Program-made: the position numbers and the translations under genes | Notes under the pieces: generated by a model | Told to the model about the DNA's origin: nothing | The model's database searches: none | What the model saw: only the letters and a program-made list of their open reading frames with translations | Part shown: one piece after another, positions 24,509 to 32,990 of the stretch | Layout: each line of letters starts with the position of its first letter | Numbering within the stretch: the stretch's first letter is position 1 | From: BS150m-G50 sp964517435 | GTDB taxonomy: Bacteria > CAIWAD01 > BS150m-G50 | Assembly: GCA_964517435.1 (NCBI GenBank) | Contig: CAZFEC010000001.1 | Coordinates: 124,001-188,000, forward strand | Reading direction: 5' to 3' | Length of the DNA stretch: 64,000 bases

Positions 24509-25989
24509 GGCGCGTCGTTTTCTTCCAGCAGCCGGCGGCGGCGTTGCCAGCGGCGCACGATATTGCGCAGAGTGTCTACGCAGGCGGAGCGCCGTTTCAC
24601 TTCAGCTAGGAACGCGCGGTAGGTCTCCTCCCATCCCGGGAAATCCTCGGCATAGAAATAGTGATTGTGAAACAGGACGGTCAGCAGGCCTCCGGCCTTG
24701 GCGGTGGTGTCGAGCAGCCGATTGAGACGGACGGTAACCTCGGCGGGCGGCAGCCCCTGTTCGTAGAACAACGCAGTATCCATGCAGATCAGTGGAATTT
24801 CGTAAAGACCCGACTCCTGCTTGCGGATCGGGTCGAAGACCGGAAACGGCAGCGAAGTGCCGCAACGGTACCCGGCGCAGTGATTCCAGCCGAGTGAGCT
24901 GTCGTACTGGAAACCGGCGCGGGACTGGGCATCCCAGGTCTTGTCCAGGGAGAAACGGAGCCAGTGCTGCCGCACGCCCTGCAGTTCACGCTCGAGAATT
25001 CCCTCCAGTGTGTGTTTCTGCTCCAGAAAACGGGAGGGTGTATGCGCCTGCCGGTAGCCGCCGTGGAGGCCTACTTCCCCCCCCTGCTCTTTAACGGCCT
25101 GGATTGCGCTCCGGGCACGGGCACCGCCTACCTGGTAGCGAAAGGTCTGGTGGTCGCGGGCTTCGGTCAGGAAGAACCAGCTGCTGTTGAAACCATACTC
25201 CCGCTCCAGCCGGAGCACCTCCGCACAGTTGTCCCAGGGATCCCGCGGCGCCCGCATCTCGCGCCAGTCCCGGCGCAACTGAGCGCGGTCGCGCCAGAGT
25301 GTAAGGGGCAGACGCGCCGTCCACTTCAGGCGTGTACGCCAGCGCCACTTGCGCAGCATGTCGACATCATGCGTTAACGCCACGGCGAAAGGGGCGTCCT
25401 CCGGCCAGCGCTTCATCCGCTCAATACCCGGCTGATAGAGATCAAGCAATTCCGCCAGGTGCAGCACATAGCGATCCACCGCCGGCTCCTCGCTGCAGCC
25501 TTCGTCCGGCGCGGGCGACTGGAGACGTTCTCCCTGACGGCCGCGCTCGCGCGAGAGATTCAACAGGTGGAAGGCGGCGCCGATCAGGTCCCAGCCAAGC
25601 TTGATATAGCTGGCCTCGGCGGCGACGTGAATCTGGACCGGCGACCCGCCCTGCTTGTAGGTGTAGGGGTAGTCCGCCAGCTCTTCGAACTGGATATAGG
25701 GGCCGTAGACATCCACCGGTTTTTCCCGATAGCGGGTGGCGGGGGTCTTCACCTCCTCGGTATGGATCAGGCAGGGGATGTAGAGCGTGACCTGGTTGGG
25801 TAAAGCGGCGAACCGCTCCCGCTCCACATCGGCGTAAATCAACACCCGTTGGAACGGCCGCAATTCGCTCAACTCGTCGACCACCCGGTATCGTACACCG
25901 GCGGCGTTGAACAGGAACCGGAGCGTGTACTCGATTTCCCGCCGCCAGCCGCTGGCACAACCGATGTAGACGCCGATCGATTCTATCAT
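24505..25989 (-). CDS. Polysaccharide deacetylase-like protein with extra N-terminal domain
   Basis: 494 residues. Residues from about 205 form a NodB/CE4-like domain: LTHDVDML supplies the catalytic and metal aspartates, GEVGLHGGYRQAH stands where H-S/T-x2-H is expected but keeps only part of it, and LICMDTALFYEQG and LLTVLFHNHYF complete the barrel. The first 200 residues (MIESIGVYIGCASGWRREIEY) match nothing I know but are found with such domains in FCB polysaccharide clusters. It could deacetylate an exported glycan or be an inactive homologue. No signal peptide, so it would act in the cytoplasm, which is odd for CE4 enzymes. Confidence 0.75.
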   Translation of the reverse strand: MIESIGVYIGCASGWRREIEYTLRFLFNAAGVRYRVVDELSELRPFQRVLIYADVERERFAALPNQVTLYIPCLIHTEEVKTPATRYREKPVDVYGPYIQFEELADYPYTYKQGGSPVQIHVAAEASYIKLGWDLIGAAFHLLNLSRERGRQGERLQSPAPDEGCSEEPAVDRYVLHLAELLDLYQPGIERMKRWPEDAPFAVALTHDVDMLRKWRWRTRLKWTARLPLTLWRDRAQLRRDWREMRAPRDPWDNCAEVLRLEREYGFNSSWFFLTEARDHQTFRYQVGGARARSAIQAVKEQGGEVGLHGGYRQAHTPSRFLEQKHTLEGILERELQGVRQHWLRFSLDKTWDAQSRAGFQYDSSLGWNHCAGYRCGTSLPFPVFDPIRKQESGLYEIPLICMDTALFYEQGLPPAEVTVRLNRLLDTTAKAGGLLTVLFHNHYFYAEDFPGWEETYRAFLAEVKRRSACVDTLRNIVRRWQRRRRLLEENDAP

Positions 25990-26043
25990 GCGCTGATCCT
26001 GGTTATTCTCGCTATCACAACCGGCGGCGCGTTCCTCCGGGAG

Positions 26044-26970
26044 TTACCAGCCGTGACGACGCCGGTAAAGGCGTCCCAGCAGCGTATTGCTGAACCAGAG
26101 TACCTCCGGGTAAGCGACCAGTCGCCCGCCGCTGGCGGATTTGTACTCGTCGATGCCGGGATCGTCGGCCCCGAGCAGATCCAGGGACACGCCGGTTTCC
26201 CGCAATTGCGCCGCCAGGAGATGGCTGCCCGGGCTGGCGGACTTCGCCGCCGGCAGGGTCAGTTGCAGCCAGCTGCCGCGCCAGTCTGCCTGCGCCAGCT
26301 CTACCTGGAGCGCCAGTGCCTCGCCCTCCAGCCGTGCCACCAGGCAGCTGGCGACGCCGGTGTCGACCAACTCGCAGATCCAGGCGTAGATCAGACCCGG
26401 ATCCAGATGGGTGAAGTTGTTGGCCGCGAGCGCCGCCGTGATCAGCTCCCGCAGCTCCGCTGTCGGCACCTCGGTAGCAACCGCCAGGCCGGGCTGGCGG
26501 CGCAGGTGCTTGGCCAGCTGGGCCGTCGGTTCCCGGGGCGGCTCCACGAGATAGGTGTAGCGCCAGCGGGTGGTCCAGCCCGACCACTGGAAGGAGCGGA
26601 CATCCTGATCGACGGGCGCGAACTTGAGGACCGCCTGATGAAAACGCCGTTGCAGCCAGCCGGCCAACTCCGCGGTCAAGCGCTGGTGGCGGCGCCGCTG
26701 ATCGTGCTCCCGGCGTTCCTGCAACCAGTGGATGACCGTGTAGGGAGTCAGGAAAGGGGTGTGACACAGGCGCACGCCCAGGCGGCGGCGTTGCTGCAGA
26801 AAGAGAACCGCCAGTAGTTCCTCCCCCTTCCAGAAGCCCAGGTAGGTGATGGAGCCGGGAAAGAACCGCTCCAACCCCGCCGCCCAGACCGGGTTGCCCA
26901 ACAAGGCTGCGGTCTGAGCAGCTTCAGTATACTGTTGATGATCGATCGGCTGGAGACGATAGTTGGCCAT
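26044..26970 (-). CDS. GNAT/FemAB-like acyltransferase
   Basis: 308 residues resembling the double-GNAT FemAB/methicillin-resistance-like fold: FFPGSITYLGFWKGEELLAVLFLQQRRRL early, then ITAALAANNFTHLDPGLIYAWICELVDTGVASCLVARLEGEALALQVEL and a terminal GVSLDLLGADDPGIDEYKSASGGRLVAYPEVLW, close to the end of FemAB proteins. In polysaccharide loci this family acylates amino sugars. Donor and acceptor unknown. 54 bases before the deacetylase-like gene, 18 after the flippase gene. Confidence 0.72.
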   Translation of the reverse strand: MANYRLQPIDHQQYTEAAQTAALLGNPVWAAGLERFFPGSITYLGFWKGEELLAVLFLQQRRRLGVRLCHTPFLTPYTVIHWLQERREHDQRRRHQRLTAELAGWLQRRFHQAVLKFAPVDQDVRSFQWSGWTTRWRYTYLVEPPREPTAQLAKHLRRQPGLAVATEVPTAELRELITAALAANNFTHLDPGLIYAWICELVDTGVASCLVARLEGEALALQVELAQADWRGSWLQLTLPAAKSASPGSHLLAAQLRETGVSLDLLGADDPGIDEYKSASGGRLVAYPEVLWFSNTLLGRLYRRRHGW

Positions 26971-26988
26971 TCGCTTGGTCTGTTTGTG

Positions 26989-28458
26989 TTACGCTTTTCC
27001 CCGGCTCCCGCGCAGGCTATCGCGAATCTGTTTGAAGTCACCCGTCAGGGTAATGCCCAGCAGATAGACCGCCGTAAAGACAACGCCCGCCGCCGCCAAC
27101 CGCTGGAACGGCGTCTCCAGCGAAATCAACAGCAGGTAGGCCGGCAGCGCGGCCAGCAGGGCCAGGAGCAACGCCCGCAGGATGCGGCGGGCCGGAAATA
27201 TCTGCAGCCGTTTGCCCCCCAGCAGCCGGTCCAGGTACCAGATGAAAACGCTCACTTCCAGCCAGGTGGTCACTATGGAGGCGATGGCGGGGCCCAGCCA
27301 GCCCAGCTTCTGCACCAGGAAGATGGAGAGCAGCAGGTTGGCGATCAAGTCGAGTAGAGCGATCTTGGTTACCGTCGAGGCTTTGCCCATCGCGGCCAGG
27401 ATGCGCCCGTAGAACAGGATGCGGAGCGGCAGCAGCAGCAGGTAGAGCCGGAAAGGCACCGAAGAATCGCCGAACTGTTCACCGTAAACGAAGACGAAGG
27501 CATCGCGCGCCGCCAGCAGCAGAAACAACAACAGCGGCATGACGATGAAAACCACCTGACCGACGGTCTTGCGCAGCAGCACGGCGATGTCGTCCAGCTT
27601 CCCTTCGTGGTGGAGACGGCTGATGTCCGGCAGCATCACGCTGTTCAGCGATCCGAAGAAAACACCGATCAGCGGCAGTTCCATGGCGCCATAGGCATAG
27701 ATGGTATAAACGGCATTGGAGTCGATGAAGAAGGCGACCACATTCTTGTCCAGAAAGGCGGCCATAAAACCGAGCATGTTGGTCAGGGCGATCGGGAGTG
27801 CGAAGGCAAGCTGCGGTTTGATCGCGTCCCAGCTGAGCCGGGGGGCGCCGATCCGGCAGGTGGGCAGAAAGCGGCGGACCAGCGCGTGGGCGCCCAGCAG
27901 CCTGATGGCGGCAAGCAGCGTGATACAAACGATAGCCAGGTGGATGTCGTCGAGCAGCCAGATCGGAATCACGGCCGCGGCGTAGAAGAACACCGCCTCC
28001 GTAACCTGGAACAACGCCATCAGCCGGTGCTTCTCCATCACGATGAAAAGCGAATCGGTGAAGCTGGAGGCGACCATGAAGGCGCCGTAGAAGGCGAACC
28101 AGCGGTAATGCCAGGGCAGGTCCGGCACGTGATAGTGATCGGCGGCCAGATGCGAGAAACCGGTGAGAAACAGCAGGAACAGGATCCCCATCCCGATCAG
28201 CAGGTAGTAGGTCTGGTTGATCAGCTGCGGCAGCCGGTCGCGGGCGGTACGGGGTACGAAGTAGTAGAGCGACTCCGGAATGCCGAACAGAAAGAACATG
28301 TAGAAGGTATTGAACACCAGCCAGATCTTCTGGTACTGGCCGTTCAAACCGAGCTGCTCTGCGAGCAGGCGGGCGATGGTGATGTTCACCAGCAGGCGCG
28401 CCATCGAATTGGCAAACCTGCCGCTGCTGATGATGAGGGACTTCTGGGCCAGGTTCAT
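26989..28458 (-). CDS. Polysaccharide/oligosaccharide flippase (Wzx-like, MOP superfamily)
   Basis: 489 residues with about 12-14 hydrophobic helices. MNLAQKSLIISSGRFANSMARLLVNITIARLL is typical of the MOP-type translocases that move lipid-linked oligosaccharide from the inner to the outer leaflet; the FFLFGIPESLYYFVPR and AIGMGKAS-like mid loops agree. Its start overlaps the aroQ stop by four bases. It defines the neighbouring glycosyltransferase genes as an export-type polysaccharide pathway. No polymerase or ligase gene is seen nearby. Confidence 0.87.
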   Translation of the reverse strand: MNLAQKSLIISSGRFANSMARLLVNITIARLLAEQLGLNGQYQKIWLVFNTFYMFFLFGIPESLYYFVPRTARDRLPQLINQTYYLLIGMGILFLLFLTGFSHLAADHYHVPDLPWHYRWFAFYGAFMVASSFTDSLFIVMEKHRLMALFQVTEAVFFYAAAVIPIWLLDDIHLAIVCITLLAAIRLLGAHALVRRFLPTCRIGAPRLSWDAIKPQLAFALPIALTNMLGFMAAFLDKNVVAFFIDSNAVYTIYAYGAMELPLIGVFFGSLNSVMLPDISRLHHEGKLDDIAVLLRKTVGQVVFIVMPLLLFLLLAARDAFVFVYGEQFGDSSVPFRLYLLLLPLRILFYGRILAAMGKASTVTKIALLDLIANLLLSIFLVQKLGWLGPAIASIVTTWLEVSVFIWYLDRLLGGKRLQIFPARRILRALLLALLAALPAYLLLISLETPFQRLAAAGVVFTAVYLLGITLTGDFKQIRDSLRGSRGKA

Positions 28459-28880
28459 GCCGTTTCCGTCAGATAGCGCAGTGCCAGTTCGTAGCCAGCC
28501 TTACCCAGACCGACGATGGAACCCCGGCAGACGGCGCTGAACAGCGAAACCTGACGGAAAGCCTCCCGTGCGGCCAGATTACTTAGATGCACTTCGACGA
28601 CCGGCGTGGCGATGGCTTCGATCGCGTCGCGGATGGCAAGGGAGTAGTGGCTGAACGCTCCTCCGTTCAGAACGATGCCATCCTGTCCGTCCGCCTGCTG
28701 CAGCCAGTCGATGATCTCCCCTTCGCGGTTGCTCTGGCGGAACTGCAATTCCACCTGCGGGAAAGCGGCACGCAATTCCGCCTCCAGCTCAGCCAGGGTC
28801 TGATTGCCGTAGATCTCGGGGGTTCGCCTGCCCAGCAGATTGAGGTTAGGTCCATTGATGATCGTGATGCGTTTTGTCAT
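28455..28880 (-). CDS. aroQ: Type II 3-dehydroquinate dehydratase
   Basis: 141 residues. Dehydrates 3-dehydroquinate to 3-dehydroshikimate in the shikimate pathway. Seen: IINGPNLNLLGRRTPEIYGNQTL with the catalytic R and Y, RQSNREGEIIDWLQ, LNGGAFSHYSLAIRDAI and VEVHLSNLAARE, all active-site segments of the dodecameric enzyme. I prefer the ATG at 28880, which starts just before the first strand as in relatives; an ATG at 28916 would add 12 residues and has GAAG upstream. First gene of the operon that leads into the polysaccharide genes. Confidence 0.95.
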   Translation of the reverse strand: MTKRITIINGPNLNLLGRRTPEIYGNQTLAELEAELRAAFPQVELQFRQSNREGEIIDWLQQADGQDGIVLNGGAFSHYSLAIRDAIEAIATPVVEVHLSNLAAREAFRQVSLFSAVCRGSIVGLGKAGYELALRYLTETA

Positions 28881-29234
28881 CGTTCGAGATGTTGTTGTTC
28901 CTGGATGCGCCTGCATTGATCTTCAAGAATAACCAGCCGGTGTGAAGAATACAACCACAACTGGTTCAGTGAAGGGTGCGTGCGTACCCGGCCGATGCGA
29001 AATGGGAGCACTGCACCAGAGGAGTTGAGCAGTAACTCGTATCTGTATATATGACATCATACACTGGTGTTAGCCTTTGTCGTCTAAAGCATCACTTTAA
29101 GCTGATTCCACTCAATCAGCTTGCTGTTTGCAGCCAGACAGGGGATAGGATTGTGGGATTGCATGGACAGAAACCGGTATGCGCAAAAGCCGATAGCGAT
29201 GGGAAACCGGGGGAGCCGCCAACAGATCGGACCG
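28881..29234. other. Intergenic region upstream of aroQ
   Basis: About 350 bases without a gene. It must hold the promoter of the aroQ-to-cdsA operon, but I found no clear -35/-10 pair. A perfect 9-bp stem AAGCTGATT/AATCAGCTT with a 6-base loop (29099-29107 and 29114-29122) is present; neither side carries a T-run, so it is not a classical terminator. Confidence 0.5.
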
Positions 29235-29873
29235 CTATTCCGGTTCCCCCTCCGTATCCTCCGGCAGAGTATGCGGTTGCTGCGGCATCAACAGTGCGAG
29301 AATGACATAGAGGATCACGCCCAGCCAGATGGAAACGAGGGTGAAGGCCACGAAGAGCAGTCTCACCAGGGAGGGATCGGTGTTGAAATAAGCGGCGATC
29401 CCCCCGCAGACGCCCAGCAGTTTGCGTTCCTGCTCCGAACGGAAGAGTCGCTTCTCCCCTTCCATGGCGAAATACATCGGATCGCGGCGGACGCCCCCGA
29501 AGAAGAAGATCAGCAGTCCGGTTACGATAAAGATTATCGCCAGAAAGGCGTCCAGGGGGATGCGGATCAGGTTGAACCAGCGTGAATCCCAGAAGTGATA
29601 CTGGGATACCAGCAGGATGAGACCGATGGCGATGAAGATGAAAGCCAGCAGTTGATTGCGGGACATGAGTGAGGCCGGTTCCTCGTCGGGGCGGATTGAG
29701 ATAAAAAGCGGTGTCAACAGGTAGAGCAGAATGCCGCCGGGAACCACGACGGCGAACAGGATCCAGATGACGCGGATCAGATTGGGATCGATATTGAGGT
29801 ACTCTCCCAGTCCGCTGCAGACACCCAGCAGGAGCCTTCCCCGGTTACTGCGGTACAGACGTTGTTCACCCAT
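29235..29873 (-). CDS. Membrane protein with two PspC domains
   Basis: 212 residues. Two PspC modules stand in tandem: RLYRSNRGRLLLGVCSGLGEYLNIDPNLIRVIWI near the start, and RLFRSEQERKLLGVCGGIAAYFNTDPSLVRLLFV near the end, each followed by a membrane helix, with two more helices between (LLAFIFIAIGLILLV and AIIFIVTGLLIFFF). PspC is part of the phage-shock envelope-stress system, though many PspC-domain proteins lie outside it. GAGG stands 9 bases before the ATG at 29873; the start overlaps the greA stop by 8 bases. No pspA nearby. Confidence 0.85.
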   Translation of the reverse strand: MGEQRLYRSNRGRLLLGVCSGLGEYLNIDPNLIRVIWILFAVVVPGGILLYLLTPLFISIRPDEEPASLMSRNQLLAFIFIAIGLILLVSQYHFWDSRWFNLIRIPLDAFLAIIFIVTGLLIFFFGGVRRDPMYFAMEGEKRLFRSEQERKLLGVCGGIAAYFNTDPSLVRLLFVAFTLVSIWLGVILYVILALLMPQQPHTLPEDTEGEPE

Positions 29874-30357
29874 CCGCATCAACCTCATCACTGTCGATAG
29901 CCAGAATCCGATAGCGCCGCAGACCTGAGGGAACTTCGATTTCGACTTCATCGCCGACCGCGTGGCCGGCCAGACCTTCACCGATCGGGGACTGGACCGA
30001 GATCCGTCCCCGGCTCATATCGACTTCATCCTGGGAAACCAGGGAGTAGATCCGCTCCTGATCGCTGTCCAGGTCGTGGAGGGTGACCCGGGTGTACAGC
30101 TGCACGGTATCGGTGGAAACGGCGTTGGGACTGACGACGCGCGAGTTGGACAGCCGCTCTTCCAGCTCAATGATCTTCAACAGCAGCAGGCTCATCTCCT
30201 CGCGGGCGGAGTGGTATTCCGAATTCTCCGCGAGATCGCCGTATTCCCGGGCGATGGCGATGCGGTCCCTTAACTGGATCATCTCGACCTCACGCATGGC
30301 TTCCAGTTTCTGCAACAGCTGCTCATACCCTTTCTGTGATATCAGGTGTTCCGGCAT
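29866..30357 (-). CDS. greA: Transcription elongation factor GreA
   Basis: 163 residues, typical length. Binds the secondary channel of RNA polymerase and stimulates cleavage of backtracked transcripts. The N-terminal coiled coil includes AIAREYGDLAENSEYHSAREEM with the tip acidic pair (DLAENSEY), and the C-terminal globular part has SPIGEGLAGHAVGDEVEIEVPSG. 102 bases separate it from the amidase gene, so it may have its own promoter. Confidence 0.96.
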   Translation of the reverse strand: MPEHLISQKGYEQLLQKLEAMREVEMIQLRDRIAIAREYGDLAENSEYHSAREEMSLLLLKIIELEERLSNSRVVSPNAVSTDTVQLYTRVTLHDLDSDQERIYSLVSQDEVDMSRGRISVQSPIGEGLAGHAVGDEVEIEVPSGLRRYRILAIDSDEVDADG

Positions 30358-30459
30358 GACGATGGGATTCCTCTGGTTTGCTTGACTGTAATAGCTTGTT
30401 TTTTGTGATCAATCGATGTACAGCAATGTAACTCTTGCGTAGTTCATATTCAAGACGGG

Positions 30460-31938
30460 TCACAGACCTTTGATGTATCTCACGATGCCGCGGCAAAGGG
30501 CTTTGGCTTCCCGCTCCAGCAGCGGGCCGTCAGCCAGGGCGGCTTCCGTCTCCGGGCGGATGAGATAGCCTCCCTCCACCAGAACCGCCGGCAGCCAGCT
30601 GTTGCGCAGTACGGCCAGATTGCCGTAGTACAGTCCATCATCTCCCAGTTGCAGGCGCCTGGTCAATTCGGAATGCAACCGGATGGCCAGTGGCGCGGCT
30701 TGCGGGTAATACCAGAGGAGAGAAGTACCGCCGGCCTGCCGCGGATCCCGGTCAGGTGCCACCGAGTTGAAATGCAGGGAGACGAAGAGGTCGGCGTCCG
30801 CTGCCTGCGCGATCGCGACCCGGTCCGTCAACGTCAAGGTGGTATCCGCTTCCCGCGTCAGCAGCACCTTGAACCCCTTTCGCTCCAGGCGGGTCCGCAG
30901 GCGCCGGGCGAGCCGCAGATTGACATCCTTCTCCATCAGTCCACCGGGACCGATCGCGCCGGTCTCCTCGCCGCCGTGACCGGGATCGAGGACGACGGTC
31001 CAGCCTTTGCCCGGCCGCAACCACCGGAGTCCGCCGGTGGCCTGGCGGCTCTCCAGCCGCAGATCCACCCGGCAGACGCCCTCCGCCCAGTTCAGACGCC
31101 AGCCGTAACAGCACTCCTCCAGCAGATCCAGCGTCAGCCTGACTTCCCTGTCCCCCAGCTGCTCCCAGGTAACCTGCAGCAAACCGGCCAGTTGCGCCGG
31201 GTAGCGAATGCGATCGATATCCGAGATCGCGTTGGTGAAGGTCAGCTGCAGGCGCCGCCGGTCGGGACTCAACCGCTCGATCACCGTCTGCTGCGGAGCG
31301 ATCAACTCCAGGCACACGCCCTGCTCCGTCTCCGACAACAACAACCGGTGTATCACTCCGGGTGCCGGGGGCGGCGATTTACTCGCTGCGGCGAAGGCGG
31401 AACGGATCCATCCCTCCCGGCGATTGCCGAAGCCGACATGATAGAGATTGGTTTCCGTGTCGATGACCCGGAACCGCGTACCCGGCTGGGGAAAAGCGTA
31501 GTAGGTTCCGGCCGGCGCGGTCTTGATACTGCAGCCGGAGCGTTTGATACGGATCTGTTCAGCCGGCGGCAGCGGTGTGACCGCTAGCGGATCGGCGTGA
31601 CCCAGTGGATAAACACGCTGGATGCGGGTGGCGCCGTGCGTGAGGGAAAAACGGAGGCTGTCCGGCCGGGCCAGCCAGTGGAGCCACCTGCCCCCCACCC
31701 GCAGCTCCACCGGTTGATCGTTAAGCCACAGCCGTTCGATTTCCGGCGCGACCTGTCCCATCACGAATAACGAGTCGGAAACGGGGACAATCAGCTGCCC
31801 CTGCTGGTTGAGTACGCGCGGGTAACGCAGCTGCAGCATTTCCGCAGCCGTTGCCAGGGAGGCGGCGGTCAATCCCAGCCACAACACCAGACAGAAACGG
31901 TGAACCGCCCGACCGCGGCGACAGCCAGCAGGTAACAT
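30460..31938 (-). CDS. N-acetylmuramoyl-L-alanine amidase (Amidase_3) with AMIN-like region
   Basis: 492 residues. Signal peptide with a hydrophobic run to about residue 32 (LVLWLGLTAASLATAA). An SH3-like segment (YYAFPQPGTRFRVIDTETNLYHVG) and an AMIN-like beta-rich segment precede the catalytic domain from about residue 315: VVLDPGHGGEETGAIG (zinc H), GGLMEKDVNLRLA (E), LFVSLHFNS (H) and AVLVEGGYLI (catalytic E). It cleaves the stem peptide from muramic acid in the periplasm, probably at cell division. The start is 8 bases from the coaX stop. Confidence 0.93.
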   Translation of the reverse strand: MLPAGCRRGRAVHRFCLVLWLGLTAASLATAAEMLQLRYPRVLNQQGQLIVPVSDSLFVMGQVAPEIERLWLNDQPVELRVGGRWLHWLARPDSLRFSLTHGATRIQRVYPLGHADPLAVTPLPPAEQIRIKRSGCSIKTAPAGTYYAFPQPGTRFRVIDTETNLYHVGFGNRREGWIRSAFAAASKSPPPAPGVIHRLLLSETEQGVCLELIAPQQTVIERLSPDRRRLQLTFTNAISDIDRIRYPAQLAGLLQVTWEQLGDREVRLTLDLLEECCYGWRLNWAEGVCRVDLRLESRQATGGLRWLRPGKGWTVVLDPGHGGEETGAIGPGGLMEKDVNLRLARRLRTRLERKGFKVLLTREADTTLTLTDRVAIAQAADADLFVSLHFNSVAPDRDPRQAGGTSLLWYYPQAAPLAIRLHSELTRRLQLGDDGLYYGNLAVLRNSWLPAVLVEGGYLIRPETEAALADGPLLEREAKALCRGIVRYIKGL

Positions 31939-31946
31939 GTTCGAAT

Positions 31947-32735
31947 CTACTCCCCGCCCGCTTGGCTGCTGTTTGCCTGACGGTCGGCGTAGATGATCCG
32001 GATTCCTTCCAGTACCAGATAGGGTTCCACCTGCTGGATGACGGCGGTGCGGTCAGACATGCGCCGGGCGAAACCGCCGGTGGCGATGACATGGGGCGCG
32101 GTGCCGATCTCGGCCGTGATACGCTCGACAAGCCCCTCCAGCATAGCCACGGTTCCCCAGAGCGTACCGGACTGGATGGCGTGGATGGTGCTGTCGCCGA
32201 TGACCGTAGGGGGGAATTCCAGTGAGATCTTCGGCAGATTGGCGGCTCGGGAGTGCAGCTCGGCGGCCAGGTTGAGCCCCGGCGCGATCACGCCGCCGAC
32301 GAATTCGCAACGTTCGTTGACCACATCGAAGGAGGTGGCGGTGCCGAAATCGATTACGATCAGCGGGCAGCCGTACTTGACGCAACCGGCGACCGCATTG
32401 CAGAAGCGGTCCGCACCGAGCGTCTCCGGGCTGGGATAGGTAACCGGCAGCTGGGGATAGGACTGCCAGGTGATGTTGAGCGGCTCCACACCGAAGTAGG
32501 CTCCCGCCATCTTCTCGTAGATGAAGGTACAATCAGGCACCACCGAGGAGATCGCCACCGCGGAGATCGCGTCGGTTCTGATGTTCTGCGTCTGCATCAG
32601 CGGATACAGCAACGCGTAGGTCTCATCGATGGTACGGGTGTCGTAAGTGCTGAGCCGGAAGTGCGCCTTCAGTTCCTCGCCCTCAAACATCCCCAGCACG
32701 GTGTTGGTGTTACCGATGTCAATCGCCAGCAGCAT
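31947..32735 (-). CDS. coaX: Type III pantothenate kinase
   Basis: 262 residues. First step of coenzyme A synthesis, ATP-dependent phosphorylation of pantothenate; the type III form is not feedback-inhibited by CoA (family knowledge). Seen: LAIDIGNTNTVLG phosphate loop, TYPSPETLGADRF, LIVIDFGTATSFD, and FVGGVIAPGLNL. The ATG at 32735 is preferred over the GTG at 32738; GGAA lies upstream. Embedded between a zinc-ribbon gene and the amidase. Confidence 0.96.
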   Translation of the reverse strand: MLLAIDIGNTNTVLGMFEGEELKAHFRLSTYDTRTIDETYALLYPLMQTQNIRTDAISAVAISSVVPDCTFIYEKMAGAYFGVEPLNITWQSYPQLPVTYPSPETLGADRFCNAVAGCVKYGCPLIVIDFGTATSFDVVNERCEFVGGVIAPGLNLAAELHSRAANLPKISLEFPPTVIGDSTIHAIQSGTLWGTVAMLEGLVERITAEIGTAPHVIATGGFARRMSDRTAVIQQVEPYLVLEGIRIIYADRQANSSQAGGE

Positions 32736-32756
32736 CACGCGTTTCCTTCACTGATT

Positions 32757-32972
32757 TCACATCTCAACCTGCGGTTCCGGTTCGTAGCCCTCATCAATGG
32801 CCCGCTGCTGCAACTGGTATCGCTGCCAACAGCGCTCGCAGTAGTAAACATCCTCCAGCTCCGCGTCGGGTTGGAGCCGTTCAGTGGCGCCGCAGAGGAT
32901 ACAGGCGGGTGCCTCCCTCTTGCGCTTCCTGCGCCGCCGCGCGGGCGGTTGCGATCGTTTGCCGGAGATCAT
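32757..32972 (-). CDS. Small zinc-ribbon protein of unknown function
   Basis: 71 residues. A strongly basic N-terminus (RRRRKRKRE, residues 12-20) precedes C24-x2-C27 and C45-x2-C48, a four-cysteine zinc ribbon, and an acidic tail. The basic arm suggests contact with nucleic acid. It lies directly after rny (18 bases) and 21 bases before coaX. No known family recognised. Confidence 0.72.
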   Translation of the reverse strand: MISGKRSQPPARRRRKRKREAPACILCGATERLQPDAELEDVYYCERCWQRYQLQQRAIDEGYEPEPQVEM

Positions 32973-32990
32973 GACTGTGTCGTCCCGACT

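Noticed and set aside
29160..29225. Riboswitch-like GCGCAAAAGCC ... AAACCGGGGGAGCC stretch
   Set aside because: It resembles parts of GEMM or cobalamin switches only loosely, the order of elements is wrong, and no gene follows on that strand.
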